DNA of 64,000 nt, from NCBI RefSeq assembly GCF_014524545.1, contig NZ_CP053558.1:46634-110633 (forward strand), given 5' to 3'. The position numbers and the translations under genes are program-made. The stretch is from Exiguobacterium sp. Helios. GTDB taxonomy: Bacteria; Bacillota; Bacilli; Exiguobacteriales; Exiguobacteriaceae. Under the pieces are notes generated by a model. It was not told the DNA's origin and made no database searches. It worked only from the letters and a program-made list of their open reading frames with translations. Shown here piece by piece: positions 55,344 to 64,000 of this stretch. Position 1 is the first letter of the stretch, and each line of letters begins with the position of its first letter.

Positions 55344-55564
55344 TCTAAATCAAGGTCCTTCATCATGTCGTCAAACGAGATTGCTTCTGATTTTTTACGG
55401 TGCGCTGCCATGGAATCATGATAGAGTTGCAAATCGATTTCGTCTTCAATCCGATCGAGGACGGCATCGCGTACGAGTGTAGAAATCGTGATGTTCTTCG
55501 CCTTCGCATATTCCTTGATGAGGCGTGTATCCTGATCATCGAGTCGTACAGAAATGGTACTCAT
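55340..55564 (-). CDS. RelB/RHH antitoxin
   Basis: 74 residues from the ATG at 55564 (AAAGGAG upstream); a longer frame to 55720 has no support. MSTISVRLDDQDTRLIKEYAKAKNITIS is a classical ribbon-helix-helix unit for DNA binding, followed by a C-terminal segment (EAISFDDMMKDLDLE) that would wrap the toxin. Operator-like repeats stand directly upstream. Confidence 0.85.
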   Translation of the reverse strand: MSTISVRLDDQDTRLIKEYAKAKNITISTLVRDAVLDRIEDEIDLQLYHDSMAAHRKKSEAISFDDMMKDLDLE

Positions 55565-55579
55565 ACTTATCATCTCCTT

Positions 55580-55599
55580 TGTAATACATTGTAATACAA
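55580..55599. promoter_or_regulatory. Double TGTA-N-TACA operator in front of the relBE-type pair
   Basis: TGTAATACA occurs twice with one intervening base (TGTAATACATTGTAATACA). Each 9-mer is near-palindromic, fitting cooperative binding of ribbon-helix-helix antitoxin dimers for autoregulation. Confidence 0.55.
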
Positions 55600-55738
55600 T
55601 TTCGAATTCTAGTATATATGCAGATGAATTCGATGAGTCAGGATAAAAGTCTCTTAGTAGAAAAAATGAGATGAACATGGTCCTTATCAGTGTTAACTTG
55701 ACTATACTTATCGACTGCAAACCATAACTATTTTTTCT

Positions 55739-56041
55739 TCATTCCGAGAGATGGACGCTTAAAATTTGCTTGAACGGAACAATCTCGACGTTAAGGTTTC
55801 GTTTCACGAGATGAACCTCTTCTCGCACATAGTCGAGCTTCTCGATGAAGGCATCGAAACGATAAGTCAAGGGACCTTTCATCGCTGTTACAGTAACGAT
55901 ATCTCCGCTGAATATGGCATCGTTCAGTGCATTCTCTATGGTCCCGTAGATGGATTCTTCCGTATCATCGAACTGGAAATGATGAACGTCTTGATAGGAT
56001 CGTTTCAGCATTAACTTGTGGTCTGGCATCAAAAAAGGCAT
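55739..56041 (-). CDS. YolD-like gene with a disrupted start
   Basis: 100 residues from the internal ATG 56041. FDDTEESIYGTIENALND, then IVTVTAMKGPLTYRF match the YolD-like family. The usual MxxDRGNKKW start is present upstream as DRGNKKW in frame with the rest, but the frame has no start codon: the ATG at 56069, well placed after AAGGAG, is one base out of frame (ATGAAGACCGG instead of a likely ATGAAAGACCGG). This looks like a single-base loss at codon 2, so expression of the full protein is doubtful. A DinR/LexA-like box lies upstream. Confidence 0.6.
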   Translation of the reverse strand: MPFLMPDHKLMLKRSYQDVHHFQFDDTEESIYGTIENALNDAIFSGDIVTVTAMKGPLTYRFDAFIEKLDYVREEVHLVKRNLNVEIVPFKQILSVHLSE

Positions 56042-56099
56042 CCATTTCTTATTGCCCCGGTCTTCATAACGTACAAAGTCACTCCTTTACATAAAAAGA

Positions 56100-56111
56100 A
56101 CATTAGTTCTT
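56100..56111. promoter_or_regulatory. LexA/DinR-type box upstream of yolD-like gene
   Basis: GAACATTAGTTC fits GAAC-N4-GTTC and lies about 30 bases before the original yolD start position. The remaining region 56112-56471 holds no supported gene. Confidence 0.6.
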
Positions 56112-56471
56112 TTTATGTACCTCGATTTCCTGATTTTTAATCCATGCTTTCAATATCATTTCAATCTTATCGACTATTTATAAGAAAGAAATAGCGATAA
56201 TCACTTCATTGCCGACTTAGAGTCACTATATCTTGTAAGAAAAGTATTACATCTATCTCCATTCGATGTGTATGATACTCTCTTGTCGCTTCGGATTGAA
56301 GGACAAGTTGGTGTGATTGCTCCTCTTTTTAATTCTTTCTACTTTGTAAACGTTCCTATCAAAAGGGTTAGCTTTAGTGAACCGATTGACTATGTAGAAT
56401 TGATTAGATAAATAACAAGCTTGATTATAGTAAAATGATAATCGGTACCTTAAAACGATGGAGGTCATTTA

Positions 56472-57551
56472 ATGATAAGAAAAGAAACACCAATAGAAGA
56501 ATTTTTGCTCGAAGCAATGAATCATGCGGGTGTCTCTTTGCCCATCATGGTTGGGGAAGGAGCATGGCACCTGGCATGGAAAGTGACGAGAGAGGATGAA
56601 GAGTTGGTGCTTCGAATCCCCAAAAAAATTGCTTACGGAAAGCCAGTTCCATTCGATCGAGACGCATTAACTGCAGAATATTCTGCAACAAAATGGTATT
56701 ACGAATCCGTGAATAAAATGGTCCCAGGTGGTGCACCAGAGTTTTTTAAATTTCATGTTACGCCTGAACTCACGTATACGTTGGAGTCATTTGGCGGAAA
56801 ATCATTGCTTTTAAGAGAAATGTCGCTATTCGATGCGTTGCGTGTAGGTAGACAAATTGGAGCCATCTATCGAAAAATGGAAAGTCTTACGCCTGAAATT
56901 GAGGGATTTGGTCGTTTAGCATGGACAGAAAATAAAGGACTCCATGGAACTATAAACGAGGAATTTCAGACGTTTTTTCAAGAAAAAAGTCTAAATCACG
57001 TCCATAATTATCAAAAACTAGTTAACGCGTATCCGATGTTTCAAGACAATAGGGTGGAACATGCACTTCAAATAGTGACTACGAATCGAAATCGCCGAAT
57101 CGTTTCGGCAAGATTAGTCAATCAAGACGTCTCGCCTGAAAACATTTTGTTGAGAGGGGACAGCGTCTGCCTGATTGATCCATACCCGATTGTCTATGAA
57201 CCTCGTGAGATGGCCGGTAATTTCATGAACTTGTACGAGACTTTATTTAGAATGTTAGCAAAGACCCCACGCTATAAAAAACACCAGTTTGAGAAATGTG
57301 AGGATATTCTAAAGGCTATAGCTACAGGATTTCTTGAGGGATATAGTGATGGTGATCTAGCTGTTTCTCAAGAAGTCAGAGGTGAGCAGTACCTTCAATT
57401 GCTCGAAACGGCTTACCAACATCATTGCTTGTTGATTAGAACATTGACGTCAGAGGATATCATTCGATACGGACATCGGAAAGAAATCGAAAAGCGTCTC
57501 GCTATTTTAGGTGATGAGATAAAACAATTTGCCGAGACTTACTTCTTCTGA
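56472..57551 (+). CDS. APH-like kinase-fold phosphotransferase
   Basis: 359 residues, GGAGGT before ATG. The kinase-fold signatures are an N-lobe EGAWHLAWKVTREDEELVLRI about 29-50, the catalytic loop NQDVSPENILLRGD about 216-229 (Asp and Asn as in HxDxxxxN) and CLIDPYPIVYEPREMAGNF about 232-250 in place of DFG. This type is found in antibiotic and small-molecule kinases. A resistance role is possible but not shown. It stands alone, between the yolD-like gene and noncoding DNA. Confidence 0.72.
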   Translation: MIRKETPIEEFLLEAMNHAGVSLPIMVGEGAWHLAWKVTREDEELVLRIPKKIAYGKPVPFDRDALTAEYSATKWYYESVNKMVPGGAPEFFKFHVTPELTYTLESFGGKSLLLREMSLFDALRVGRQIGAIYRKMESLTPEIEGFGRLAWTENKGLHGTINEEFQTFFQEKSLNHVHNYQKLVNAYPMFQDNRVEHALQIVTTNRNRRIVSARLVNQDVSPENILLRGDSVCLIDPYPIVYEPREMAGNFMNLYETLFRMLAKTPRYKKHQFEKCEDILKAIATGFLEGYSDGDLAVSQEVRGEQYLQLLETAYQHHCLLIRTLTSEDIIRYGHRKEIEKRLAILGDEIKQFAETYFF

Positions 57552-58231
57552 CTTTTGTGTATTGAATACCTGACTTACGAATATCTCGACTTGCACTTAT
57601 GTTAGGAATAATAAATGGTGAGGGACTAGTTTACTAACCAAGTAATCGTGCAATCTTCTTGAACTATATGAAGTAAATCTATTTGCTCTTTTGTAAGATT
57701 TTCTTAAGCTTAATTTGTGACGGAAAATTAATCGATTGTATGGGTGAATCAATGCGACATTTTATTGTGGTTGCGTTCCCCAAGCGTGTTATTCCAATTA
57801 TCAGAAATGGAATTTATTTTCACCTTTTAATCTTGACAGGTTGAGTTATCGCAAGTAAGTAAAAGTGACGTTGGTAGTACAATCTGTACCTGTGTATGTA
57901 ACGTATGTGAAAATATTACGTTTCTTCAAGAGATGATTCCTGCATATGCTACAGGGATCATTTTTCACTTCATCGGCATAATAGCACCCGTCAATCGTGA
58001 CGTCTTCTGTCACATCATTCTGAAGGACGATATTTTTCGCAATGACGCGGACCAACAGACCGCGCTAATTCGACATCGACGATTTCTTTACACTCATTAC
58101 CTTCTGTTGCGAGCAAATCGTTTGCTGTGAATATGTTTGTAGTCTCAAACGTTCCAAATTCAAGATGAGTATTGCGTATAATATTATAAGGATATATAAA
58201 TATAAAAAAATGTAGTTAAAGAGGTGCTTTA
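57552..58231 (+). other. Noncoding region with a decayed gene
   Basis: About 680 bases. The only structure is the frameshifted minus-strand remnant 57846-58160 described separately. Confidence 0.5.
57846..58160 (-). pseudogene. Frameshifted remnant of a small unknown gene
   Basis: Minus strand: a frame running to about 58053 reads TTNIFTANDLLATEGNEC then KEIVDVELARSVG; the neighbouring frame continues VRVIAKNIVLQNDVT, DGCYYADEVKNDPCSICRN and ends TFTYLR at 57846. Both parts have gene-like composition and join at one indel near 58050. Cysteine-rich, unknown family. Composition alone supports it, so this is tentative. Confidence 0.35.
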
Positions 58232-59035
58232 ATGAGGTTTTGGGATGAATTGTTAGAAGATGAGGTTGCTTTATCGCTAAATAAAGAAGAAGTAAAACGA
58301 ATCGAAAAAGAATTGGGCGCTCGTCTCCCTAAAAAATATATCGAAATCCTAGATGAACAGAATGGTGGGGATCTTGTATTCGATTCAGTGAACGTTGATT
58401 TCGAAAATACATGGTCTGATGAAGAAGATGGTCTTCATCTACCTTTGTATCGCTTCAACCCGTTAACGATCGAGGAATTTGAAAATGGCGTGTCCACGTT
58501 GAACGAATGGGGATTAACAGGAAAAATGATGATGTTCGGCGAGGGCGAAGGTAGTTATCTCTGGTACTTCGATTTCAACGACAATCCTAATGAACCACAA
58601 ATTTGGTGTCTGGATATTTCGGATGTGACAATAAATCTCGTAGCGGAAAACTTCGACCAACTCCTTGAAAATCTTGTTAGACGAAAAGGTGAAGTTGAAT
58701 TATCACGCGATGATGTATTTGCCGACTATCCGACGATGGATGAGATTAGAGAAACTATCGCAGGGGATAACGAGGACGAGCGACTCGTGGCTTATCGCAT
58801 GTGGTTGACGCGACTCGAAGATATTGAAGGATTGGTCAACGAATTACGTCAACGTGTTCAAGACTCAAATGATGAAGACGAACTAGATTCATATGCGGAG
58901 CTATTGGCTGAAATCTTGACGAGCTATTCAGCCGAAGACATCATGACACATGAGCAGGCGATTGCGTTATTCAATGAGAAGGAAGAGGTATCGGATTTGA
59001 GTCATGTCATTGTACAGCTCGAATCTGATATGTGA
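58232..59035 (+). CDS. SMI1/KNR4 domain protein, immunity-like
   Basis: 267 residues; AGAGGTG 9 bases before ATG. Residues about 15-120 form a SMI1/KNR4-type domain: EEVKRIEKELGARLPKKYIEIL then QNGGDL, with FGEGEGSYLWYFDF about 108-121. SMI1/KNR4 proteins are the commonest immunity superfamily of polymorphic toxins. No toxin gene is adjacent, so it may be an orphan immunity gene. The acidic C-terminal 100 residues are an additional domain. Own terminator follows. Confidence 0.8.
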   Translation: MRFWDELLEDEVALSLNKEEVKRIEKELGARLPKKYIEILDEQNGGDLVFDSVNVDFENTWSDEEDGLHLPLYRFNPLTIEEFENGVSTLNEWGLTGKMMMFGEGEGSYLWYFDFNDNPNEPQIWCLDISDVTINLVAENFDQLLENLVRRKGEVELSRDDVFADYPTMDEIRETIAGDNEDERLVAYRMWLTRLEDIEGLVNELRQRVQDSNDEDELDSYAELLAEILTSYSAEDIMTHEQAIALFNEKEEVSDLSHVIVQLESDM

Positions 59036-59078
59036 AAAATCAAAAGCCTTTGGCAACACATCATTGAAACAAAAATAG

Positions 59079-59110
59079 ACGAATCCCGGTTGTGGGATTC
59101 GTTTATTTTT
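59079..59110 (+). terminator. Rho-independent terminator
   Basis: ACGAATCCC and GGGATTCGT form a stem with a 6-base loop, followed by TTATTTTTT. Confidence 0.75.
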
Positions 59111-59851
59111 TAGTATAATTCATCACTCTATGCCAGGAGTGAGAAAAGTTTTTTCGAATGCTCGTCTTGCACGCTCGCTGCGTTTAAGTCAACAGGACGG
59201 TACGTATTGTACTGCATCCTCAATAGTGCCACGTTGCTCATCGTCAGCTATCAGCATCCGAACGGAGATCCGAAGCCATACTTTCGAGAACATCGAGGTG
59301 ACGGAACGCTTGGAGGAAGTCGAATGCATCATTGGTATCAAATTGCTTGACCATATCGTTGTTGGAGGAAGGAGACAATTATGTCAGCTCAAAAGCTCAA
59401 GGATTGCCTTCAATGCATCATTCATCATAGACGGGTGGGACATTTTCATTCTGTCCGCGCGTAAAACATGGGCAAAAAACGGATCTATTTTTCTTTGAAG
59501 AATGTACAAGCAAATAGGAAATGAATTTGCACCAAATCCTAGTGAGGAAAGAAACCCACAGTGGACGAATCCACTGCGGCCAGCTTCGCATCGTTTTATG
59601 TTGTTTCGTGAGAGGTGCTGGTTATTGAGGAAGTGGTCATAGAAGAAGTAGTAAAATTATTGTCGGTGTACATACGTACATCTTTTATCTTTGAGCGGAT
59701 CATCCTCTGTACGTTTCTATTTGGTTTTTATGCTGTTTTTACTAATACGACATAAAAATAGAAGGGTGAGGCTAAACTCACTCCTCACATTGTAAAATAC
59801 GTAATCTTGCTTGATATAAACTTTATCGTTTAAAGATAGTTCATCAATGTT
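59111..59851 (+). other. Noncoding region
   Basis: About 740 bases with no supported gene; the 122-codon frame at 59130 has no ribosome binding site, no family resemblance and implausible composition. Confidence 0.5.
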
Positions 59852-60838
59852 TTAGACATTCCAAGTAATCAATAATCCAGCTTGTGTTAATCCTCCACCA
59901 AATCCATATAAAAGCAGATTATCTCCTGATTTAATTTTTCCTTCACTGATACCTTTATCAAGAGACAAAGGTATAGTTGCTGCCGAAGTATTTCCATAGT
60001 CGATTAAACTATACAATGTTTGTTCAATAGGAAATCCACTTTTTTCACATATGGATTGAATCATTCTGAGATTGGCACTATGAGGAATAAACCAATTAAC
60101 TTGGTCAAGAGACATAGAGGCGTTATCGAGAACATTTTGTATCCCTCTTGGAACACTGCTAACAGCCCACTTATAAACTTCACGACCATTCTGAACAATC
60201 TTATTATTATCTACTATCGCCTCTCCAAGAATACTTTTAGAAAGATTGGAACAATATAAGCTACGTCCTTTCTCCCCTTCTGAATTTAGATGAAAAGAAA
60301 GAAAACTAGGATGTCTCTCATCAAATTCTACAAGAGTTGCGCCACTACCATCACCGAATAATATACAAGTGTTTCTATCAGTATAATCAATGATTTTAGA
60401 AATTGTTTCTGCACCAATAACAATTATTTTCTGATGTAATCCGGAACTAATTAAAGCATTTGCTAGATGCAATCCGTATGCAAAACCAGCACATGCAGCA
60501 TTTACATCAATTGCGCCAGAATTTTTTATACCCAATTTTGCTTGAACCAAAGAAGCTACACTTGGTGTTGTAAAATCAGGTGTCATGGTACATACAATAA
60601 TAATGTCAACATCATCAATTGTCTTATTATAGCGTTCAGTCATGTTCAGTACAGCTTTGTATGCTAAATCACTTGTGTACTCATTACTATCTGCTACTCT
60701 TCTTTCCTTGATACCAGTACGTTGTACAATCCATTCATCATTTGTCTCAACCAAATTTTCTAGATCATGATTAGTTAATTTATTGGTAGGAACATACGAG
60801 CCAATAGCAGTGATACGCGCTTTAGATGTAGTCATCAT
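59852..60838 (-). CDS. fabH: 3-oxoacyl-ACP synthase III (FabH-like)
   Basis: 328 residues, usual length. Catalytic Cys in DVNAACAGFAYGLH (about 115), His in WFIPHSANLRMI (about 247), Asn in DYGNTSAATIPL (about 278), and GDGSGATLV before them. FabH condenses acetyl- or branched acyl-CoA with malonyl-ACP to start fatty acid synthesis; in Bacillales it prefers branched primers. A plasmid or island copy is unusual, and a FapR-type operator lies upstream, so it is likely wired into host lipid control. No ligase or acyl carrier neighbours are present. Confidence 0.92.
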   Translation of the reverse strand: MMTTSKARITAIGSYVPTNKLTNHDLENLVETNDEWIVQRTGIKERRVADSNEYTSDLAYKAVLNMTERYNKTIDDVDIIIVCTMTPDFTTPSVASLVQAKLGIKNSGAIDVNAACAGFAYGLHLANALISSGLHQKIIVIGAETISKIIDYTDRNTCILFGDGSGATLVEFDERHPSFLSFHLNSEGEKGRSLYCSNLSKSILGEAIVDNNKIVQNGREVYKWAVSSVPRGIQNVLDNASMSLDQVNWFIPHSANLRMIQSICEKSGFPIEQTLYSLIDYGNTSAATIPLSLDKGISEGKIKSGDNLLLYGFGGGLTQAGLLITWNV

Positions 60839-60889
60839 GCACTCTCCTAATAAGTAATAGTATGTATTCCTATTATTTTATCACTTGTT

Positions 60890-60909
60890 ATTAGTATTAG
60901 GTACTAATA
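60890..60909. promoter_or_regulatory. FapR-type operator upstream of fabH
   Basis: On the minus strand TATTAGTACCTAATACTAAT, about 50 bases before the fabH start. This is close to the FapR box of Bacillus (TTAGTACCT...ACTAA inverted repeat), a malonyl-CoA-responsive repressor site. Confidence 0.6.
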
Positions 60910-62197
60910 ATTTTTTTTATGAAGATTTAACTCAGTGCTGCTTTATGAGATATATTCAATGAGGATTAATGAATAAAAGAAAACCGTGAAAAGATTTAGT
61001 TATCGAAGTATATGTGATTTTTAGTTATCGTATTTACATAAAACGAGATTATTTTAATTAGCATAATAAGGCGGATAAAGATTCGAGAAGAGAAAGTATT
61101 TTTGGTCGAATCTTTAATGGGCAAATGAGCAGATTTTCAATTATATTAGTTTGTGTGTAATAATCTACCTTATTTTGACTACGTACTTCTAAAAATCAAA
61201 AGAATATTATATGATGCAAAAATTATTTATTTGTTCAATTCTATACAAATTAGCTTATTAAAAAGAAGAAAAATTTTGATTTTAAGTATTTTAGGTTTAG
61301 ATAGTATGAAACGATTTTCAAGCATGCATATTTTCTTCACTTTTTAATTTTAAAACGATTAGACATCGATCCAACTACTAAATAAAAGGTGTTTATATTT
61401 CGACGTCGAAATGTAAACACCTTTTATTTTATGAATTTATTAATCTAGTTCTTCAAAAACAAGCGTTCCAACTAACTTGTAATATCGGTTCTCACAGATA
61501 TTTCAATTTATTTGTCCAGCGTTTGCTAAGAAAGTTAATTTTTTGACTTCATCTGTATGATTTGAATCGCTCTGTAAGGTGAAAAATGATCTTTATAAAA
61601 AGTTTCTAAAAATATATTAATGAAAATAGAATATAATCAATTGGGACGAGATCACTCATCCGTTCGATAGTGTGACTAGCAATTCAACCTGTTTCTTTAC
61701 ACCCAGATTTTTATAGGCGACAAGAGCATAAACAAAAGCCGTTTCTATTTCTGAATTTTCTCTGCCTTTGACTTTCCCTCCAGATTGCCCTTGCCATTTC
61801 CCTCAGTAGGATCACATTTCGAAATGCATTCCACTAGTGAAAAACTTCCCGCGAAACTGTCTGACCTTTAGAAATTATTTAGATTCAACAAAATGTAAAA
61901 GAATATGGCTTTCACTCGAAAGAATGTATACCGTCGAAATTTTGAACATTTTTAATTACTAGAGGTTGTATTAGATGAGTTTTTTCAATAAATCCACTGC
62001 AAAAAACATCGCATTTTGTGTGATTCTTATAGGAATGTCCATTTATTGTATAAGTTATACTATAATATCAACTTAGTCGATGTGATTTTCATTTAAAAGG
62101 AAGATATCTTTAAAAATAATTATTATCAATAAAAGAAGTGTAAAAAAGTGTGATAAAGAAGGTATTGAGAATATTTTAATTCCAAGGGAGCGAAGGT
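60910..62197 (+). other. AT-rich noncoding region
   Basis: About 1.3 kb with no supported gene. The 64-codon frame at 61153 has no ribosome binding site. Contains palindromic hairpin copy 4 and, at the right end, the leader of the YkoS-like gene (GGGAGCGAAGG before ATG 62198). Confidence 0.5.
61384..61425. repeat. Palindromic hairpin repeat, copy 4
   Basis: AAAAGGTGTTTATATTTCGA / TCGAAATGTAAACACCTTTT around CG, with one mismatch, and A/T runs outside. Same core as copies 1-3. Confidence 0.72.
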
Positions 62198-63895
62198 ATG
62201 AAGGAGAGAACATACATTTTTTTAGGGATACTACTGGCTGGATTGTATGTTCTACCGATGATTTTACTCGGAGAGCATGCGCATGTTCGAATTCATGATA
62301 ATCTTGATTCAAACATTGTATGGTATAAGACACTGGTCGACACCCATAGCGTTTACGCTAGTCTACAGGCTCATGTGCCGAGTTTATTAAACGGCGTTGT
62401 GTCGAGGAATGCTTTCGTCAGTGAATTCACCGGCATTTTATGGTTATATCAATGGTTTACACCCTATACAGCGTATGTGATTAGTCAATTGTTGGTCCGT
62501 ATCTTTGCATTTTTAGGTATGTACTTGTTACTGCGTGACTATGCGAAAGAGAGAATACCACAAAAATATGTCTTATGGGTCGCTATTCTATTCTCATGGA
62601 CTCCATTCTGGCCGTCAGGAATGCTGAGTACGCTCGGGATGCCACTACTCTTGTGGGCATATTGGAACATTTGGCATAGAAAAAAACTAAAATCAAGCTA
62701 TTTTACTCTTTTACTTATGCCGTTCTATTCGAGCTTCGTTTTAGGTATTGTCTTTTTCCTAGCAACCCTTGCTATCTATCATGCAATCAAGGAGATTCGT
62801 GGACGAACCTTCCATGGTCGATTTTGGCTGGCTTACGGAGTACAGGTCCTCCTCTATCTTGCGATTGAGTATCGTCTCGTTTATTCCATGCTATGGGAAG
62901 AAACACCTTCGAGTCGAAATGACTTTGATACTGGCCACAACGGTTTTTGGGAAACGATTCAGTTGTTTTTTAAAAACTTGTATGTTGGACATACGCATGA
63001 TCGTGCTGTTCAATCCCCCGTCATTTTTATCATTTCAATGATCGTGCTGTTGCTCGTTCTTAGACGGAAAAAGAGTACAGCTCGACAAATTCGTAAAATA
63101 TCTTGGCTCTTGATCGGATTGTCGCTTTGGTACGCATTTTGGTTTTACAGCGGATGGAATCCATTAAAACAGCACGCCTCATTAATGCGATCTTTTAATT
63201 TTTCGCGGTTCCATTTCCTTCAACCGATGCTTTGGTATGGTCTGTTTTTCTTAGTACTGGAATGGTTGTGGCAGAAAGGCAGTCGGAAATTGATCATATG
63301 TTTACTAGCAGCTCAAACTCTCGTACTGCTGACATGGAATCCAGAATATCTTTACCGACACCATCCATCTTATGCAAGCTTTTATGCCACATCTCAATTT
63401 ACGAAAATTAAACGATATATTGACCAACCGACATCCGACTACCAAGTCGCTTCGATTGGTTTACATCCCGCCGTTGCTCAGTACAATGGAATACGGACCA
63501 TCGACGGCTATGTCAATTTTTATCCTTTAAGCTATAAATCAGATTTTCGTCAAGTGATTACTAATGAGCTCGATAAGAGTGAACAAATTAAACAGTATTA
63601 CAATACGTGGGGGAATCGCGTCTATCTGTTTTCATCCGAGCTCGGAAAGTACTATGAATTCACAAAAAATCATCAAGTAACCATTAACCAATTAGAAATT
63701 AACACGATACGATTAAAGAAAATGGGTGCTGCCTATATAATATCTGCCGTACCTATTAAAAATGCGAAGGCAATCGGACTACATTATGAGAAAACATTTC
63801 ATGATTCGCAATCTGCCTGGGATATACGTTTATACAAAGTAAGTCCTACTCTAGAAAATACAGATAGGAGAATAAACCATGACGACAAAAGATAA
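62198..63895 (+). CDS. ykoS: YkoS-like (DUF6044) multispanning membrane protein
   Basis: 565 residues with about 10 hydrophobic segments in the first 390 residues and a soluble C-terminal part (about 395-560). N-terminal YIFLGILLAGLYVLPMI then an acidic loop HVRIHDNLDSNIVWYK, as in Bacillus YkoS/DUF6044, which resemble polytopic GT-C-like or YfhO-type glycosyltransferase components. The next gene starts inside its last codons with a family 2 glycosyltransferase, matching the ykoS-ykoT pair. The pair is thought to modify a cell-surface glycan or lipid; not proven. Confidence 0.72.
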   Translation: MKERTYIFLGILLAGLYVLPMILLGEHAHVRIHDNLDSNIVWYKTLVDTHSVYASLQAHVPSLLNGVVSRNAFVSEFTGILWLYQWFTPYTAYVISQLLVRIFAFLGMYLLLRDYAKERIPQKYVLWVAILFSWTPFWPSGMLSTLGMPLLLWAYWNIWHRKKLKSSYFTLLLMPFYSSFVLGIVFFLATLAIYHAIKEIRGRTFHGRFWLAYGVQVLLYLAIEYRLVYSMLWEETPSSRNDFDTGHNGFWETIQLFFKNLYVGHTHDRAVQSPVIFIISMIVLLLVLRRKKSTARQIRKISWLLIGLSLWYAFWFYSGWNPLKQHASLMRSFNFSRFHFLQPMLWYGLFFLVLEWLWQKGSRKLIICLLAAQTLVLLTWNPEYLYRHHPSYASFYATSQFTKIKRYIDQPTSDYQVASIGLHPAVAQYNGIRTIDGYVNFYPLSYKSDFRQVITNELDKSEQIKQYYNTWGNRVYLFSSELGKYYEFTKNHQVTINQLEINTIRLKKMGAAYIISAVPIKNAKAIGLHYEKTFHDSQSAWDIRLYKVSPTLENTDRRINHDDKR

Positions 63896-64000
63896 TACGC
63901 CGACATTAGGAGTCATCATTCCTTGCTATAACGAAAAAGATGTTTTGCAACTGACGATTGAAGCGTTGTGTCGTTTCTTCGAGGAATGGCAAGCAAAAAA
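63879..64000 (+). CDS. ykoT: YkoT-like family 2 glycosyltransferase, 5' fragment
   Basis: Runs off the window end after 40 codons. ATG 63879, AGGAG 6-10 bases upstream, overlapping the preceding gene by 17 bases. The visible start has TLGVIIPCYNEKDVLQLTIE, the N-terminal signature of GtrB/DPM1-type GT2 enzymes that charge a polyprenyl phosphate with sugar. Supplies the donor for the YkoS-like protein by analogy. Confidence 0.75.
   Translation, partial: MTTKDNTPTLGVIIPCYNEKDVLQLTIEALCRFFEEWQAK

Noticed and set aside
59130..59498. 122-codon frame after the SMI1/KNR4 gene
   Set aside because: No ribosome binding site, no homology cues, unusual residue composition.
45066..61425. dif or attC recombination sites
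   Set aside because: The palindromes do not match the dif consensus I know, and no integrase or Xer-like gene lies in the window; kept only as a repeat family.

Overview
The window looks like part of a large plasmid or plasmid-derived accessory region from a low-GC Gram-positive bacterium (Bacillota, Bacillales; an Exiguobacterium-like host is my best guess, not proven). The grounds are strong GGAGG-type ribosome binding sites, a ParA/ParB-type partition pair at the left edge, a PlcR/PapR-type peptide sensor, YolD-like genes with DinR/LexA-type boxes, a fabH gene with a FapR-type operator, and a YkoS-like gene at the right edge. Base composition is mosaic: roughly 1-16.8 kb is clearly GC-richer, while 17-64 kb is AT-rich.

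Left third (0-22 kb), genome maintenance and anti-phage functions: parA end and a partner gene; an operon of a ParB-domain protein, a phospholipase D/SNF2 helicase and a large secreted Ig-like protein; a decayed restriction-modification locus (frameshifted restriction gene, coiled-coil regulator-like gene, intact C5-cytosine methyltransferase, Vsr repair nuclease, and an 833-residue protein with a sigma region-4-like helix-turn-helix); an EVE/PUA-like protein; a nuclease-fold protein; a DUF3800 protein preceded by two tandem hairpin repeats; and a Septu-like ATPase + HNH pair.

Centre (21.9-41.2 kb), the main discovery candidate. A complete PlcR-type regulator gene lies tail-to-tail with a 49-codon PapR-like signal peptide gene, previously hidden because it is so short, whose product ends in TELPFEH. 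PlcR-box-like sites lie in front of the peptide gene and of a nucleotidyltransferase-fold gene. Divergent from plcR begins a colinear run of 16 genes that reads as an undescribed natural-product cluster: CDP-glucose synthesis and dehydration, a sugar-nucleotide reductase/epimerase, two stand-alone class II aminoacyl-tRNA synthetase paralogues (AlaRS-like and AsnRS-like), a methyltransferase, a glycosyltransferase, two sister ATP-grasp ligases, a nucleotidyltransferase, a thymidylate-kinase-like protein, a short full-function alanyl-tRNA synthetase, a phosphotransferase, an MFS exporter and an MccF-like serine peptidase. The duplicate AlaRS and the MccF-like peptidase together suggest self-immunity against an aminoacyl-nucleotide-like inhibitor whose target may be AlaRS. 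That is inference.

Right third (41-64 kb), a patchwork of small modules separated by noncoding DNA: a membrane protein plus PD-(D/E)XK nuclease protein, two YolD-like genes, a secreted DNRLRE/Fn3-like polymorphic toxin with two paralogous immunity-like genes, an HNH endonuclease, a RelBE-type toxin-antitoxin pair, a phosphotransferase, a SMI1/KNR4 protein, fabH, and a YkoS/YkoT-type glycosylation pair cut by the window end. Four related palindromic hairpins with an ATTTCGA..TCGAAAT-type core punctuate this part.
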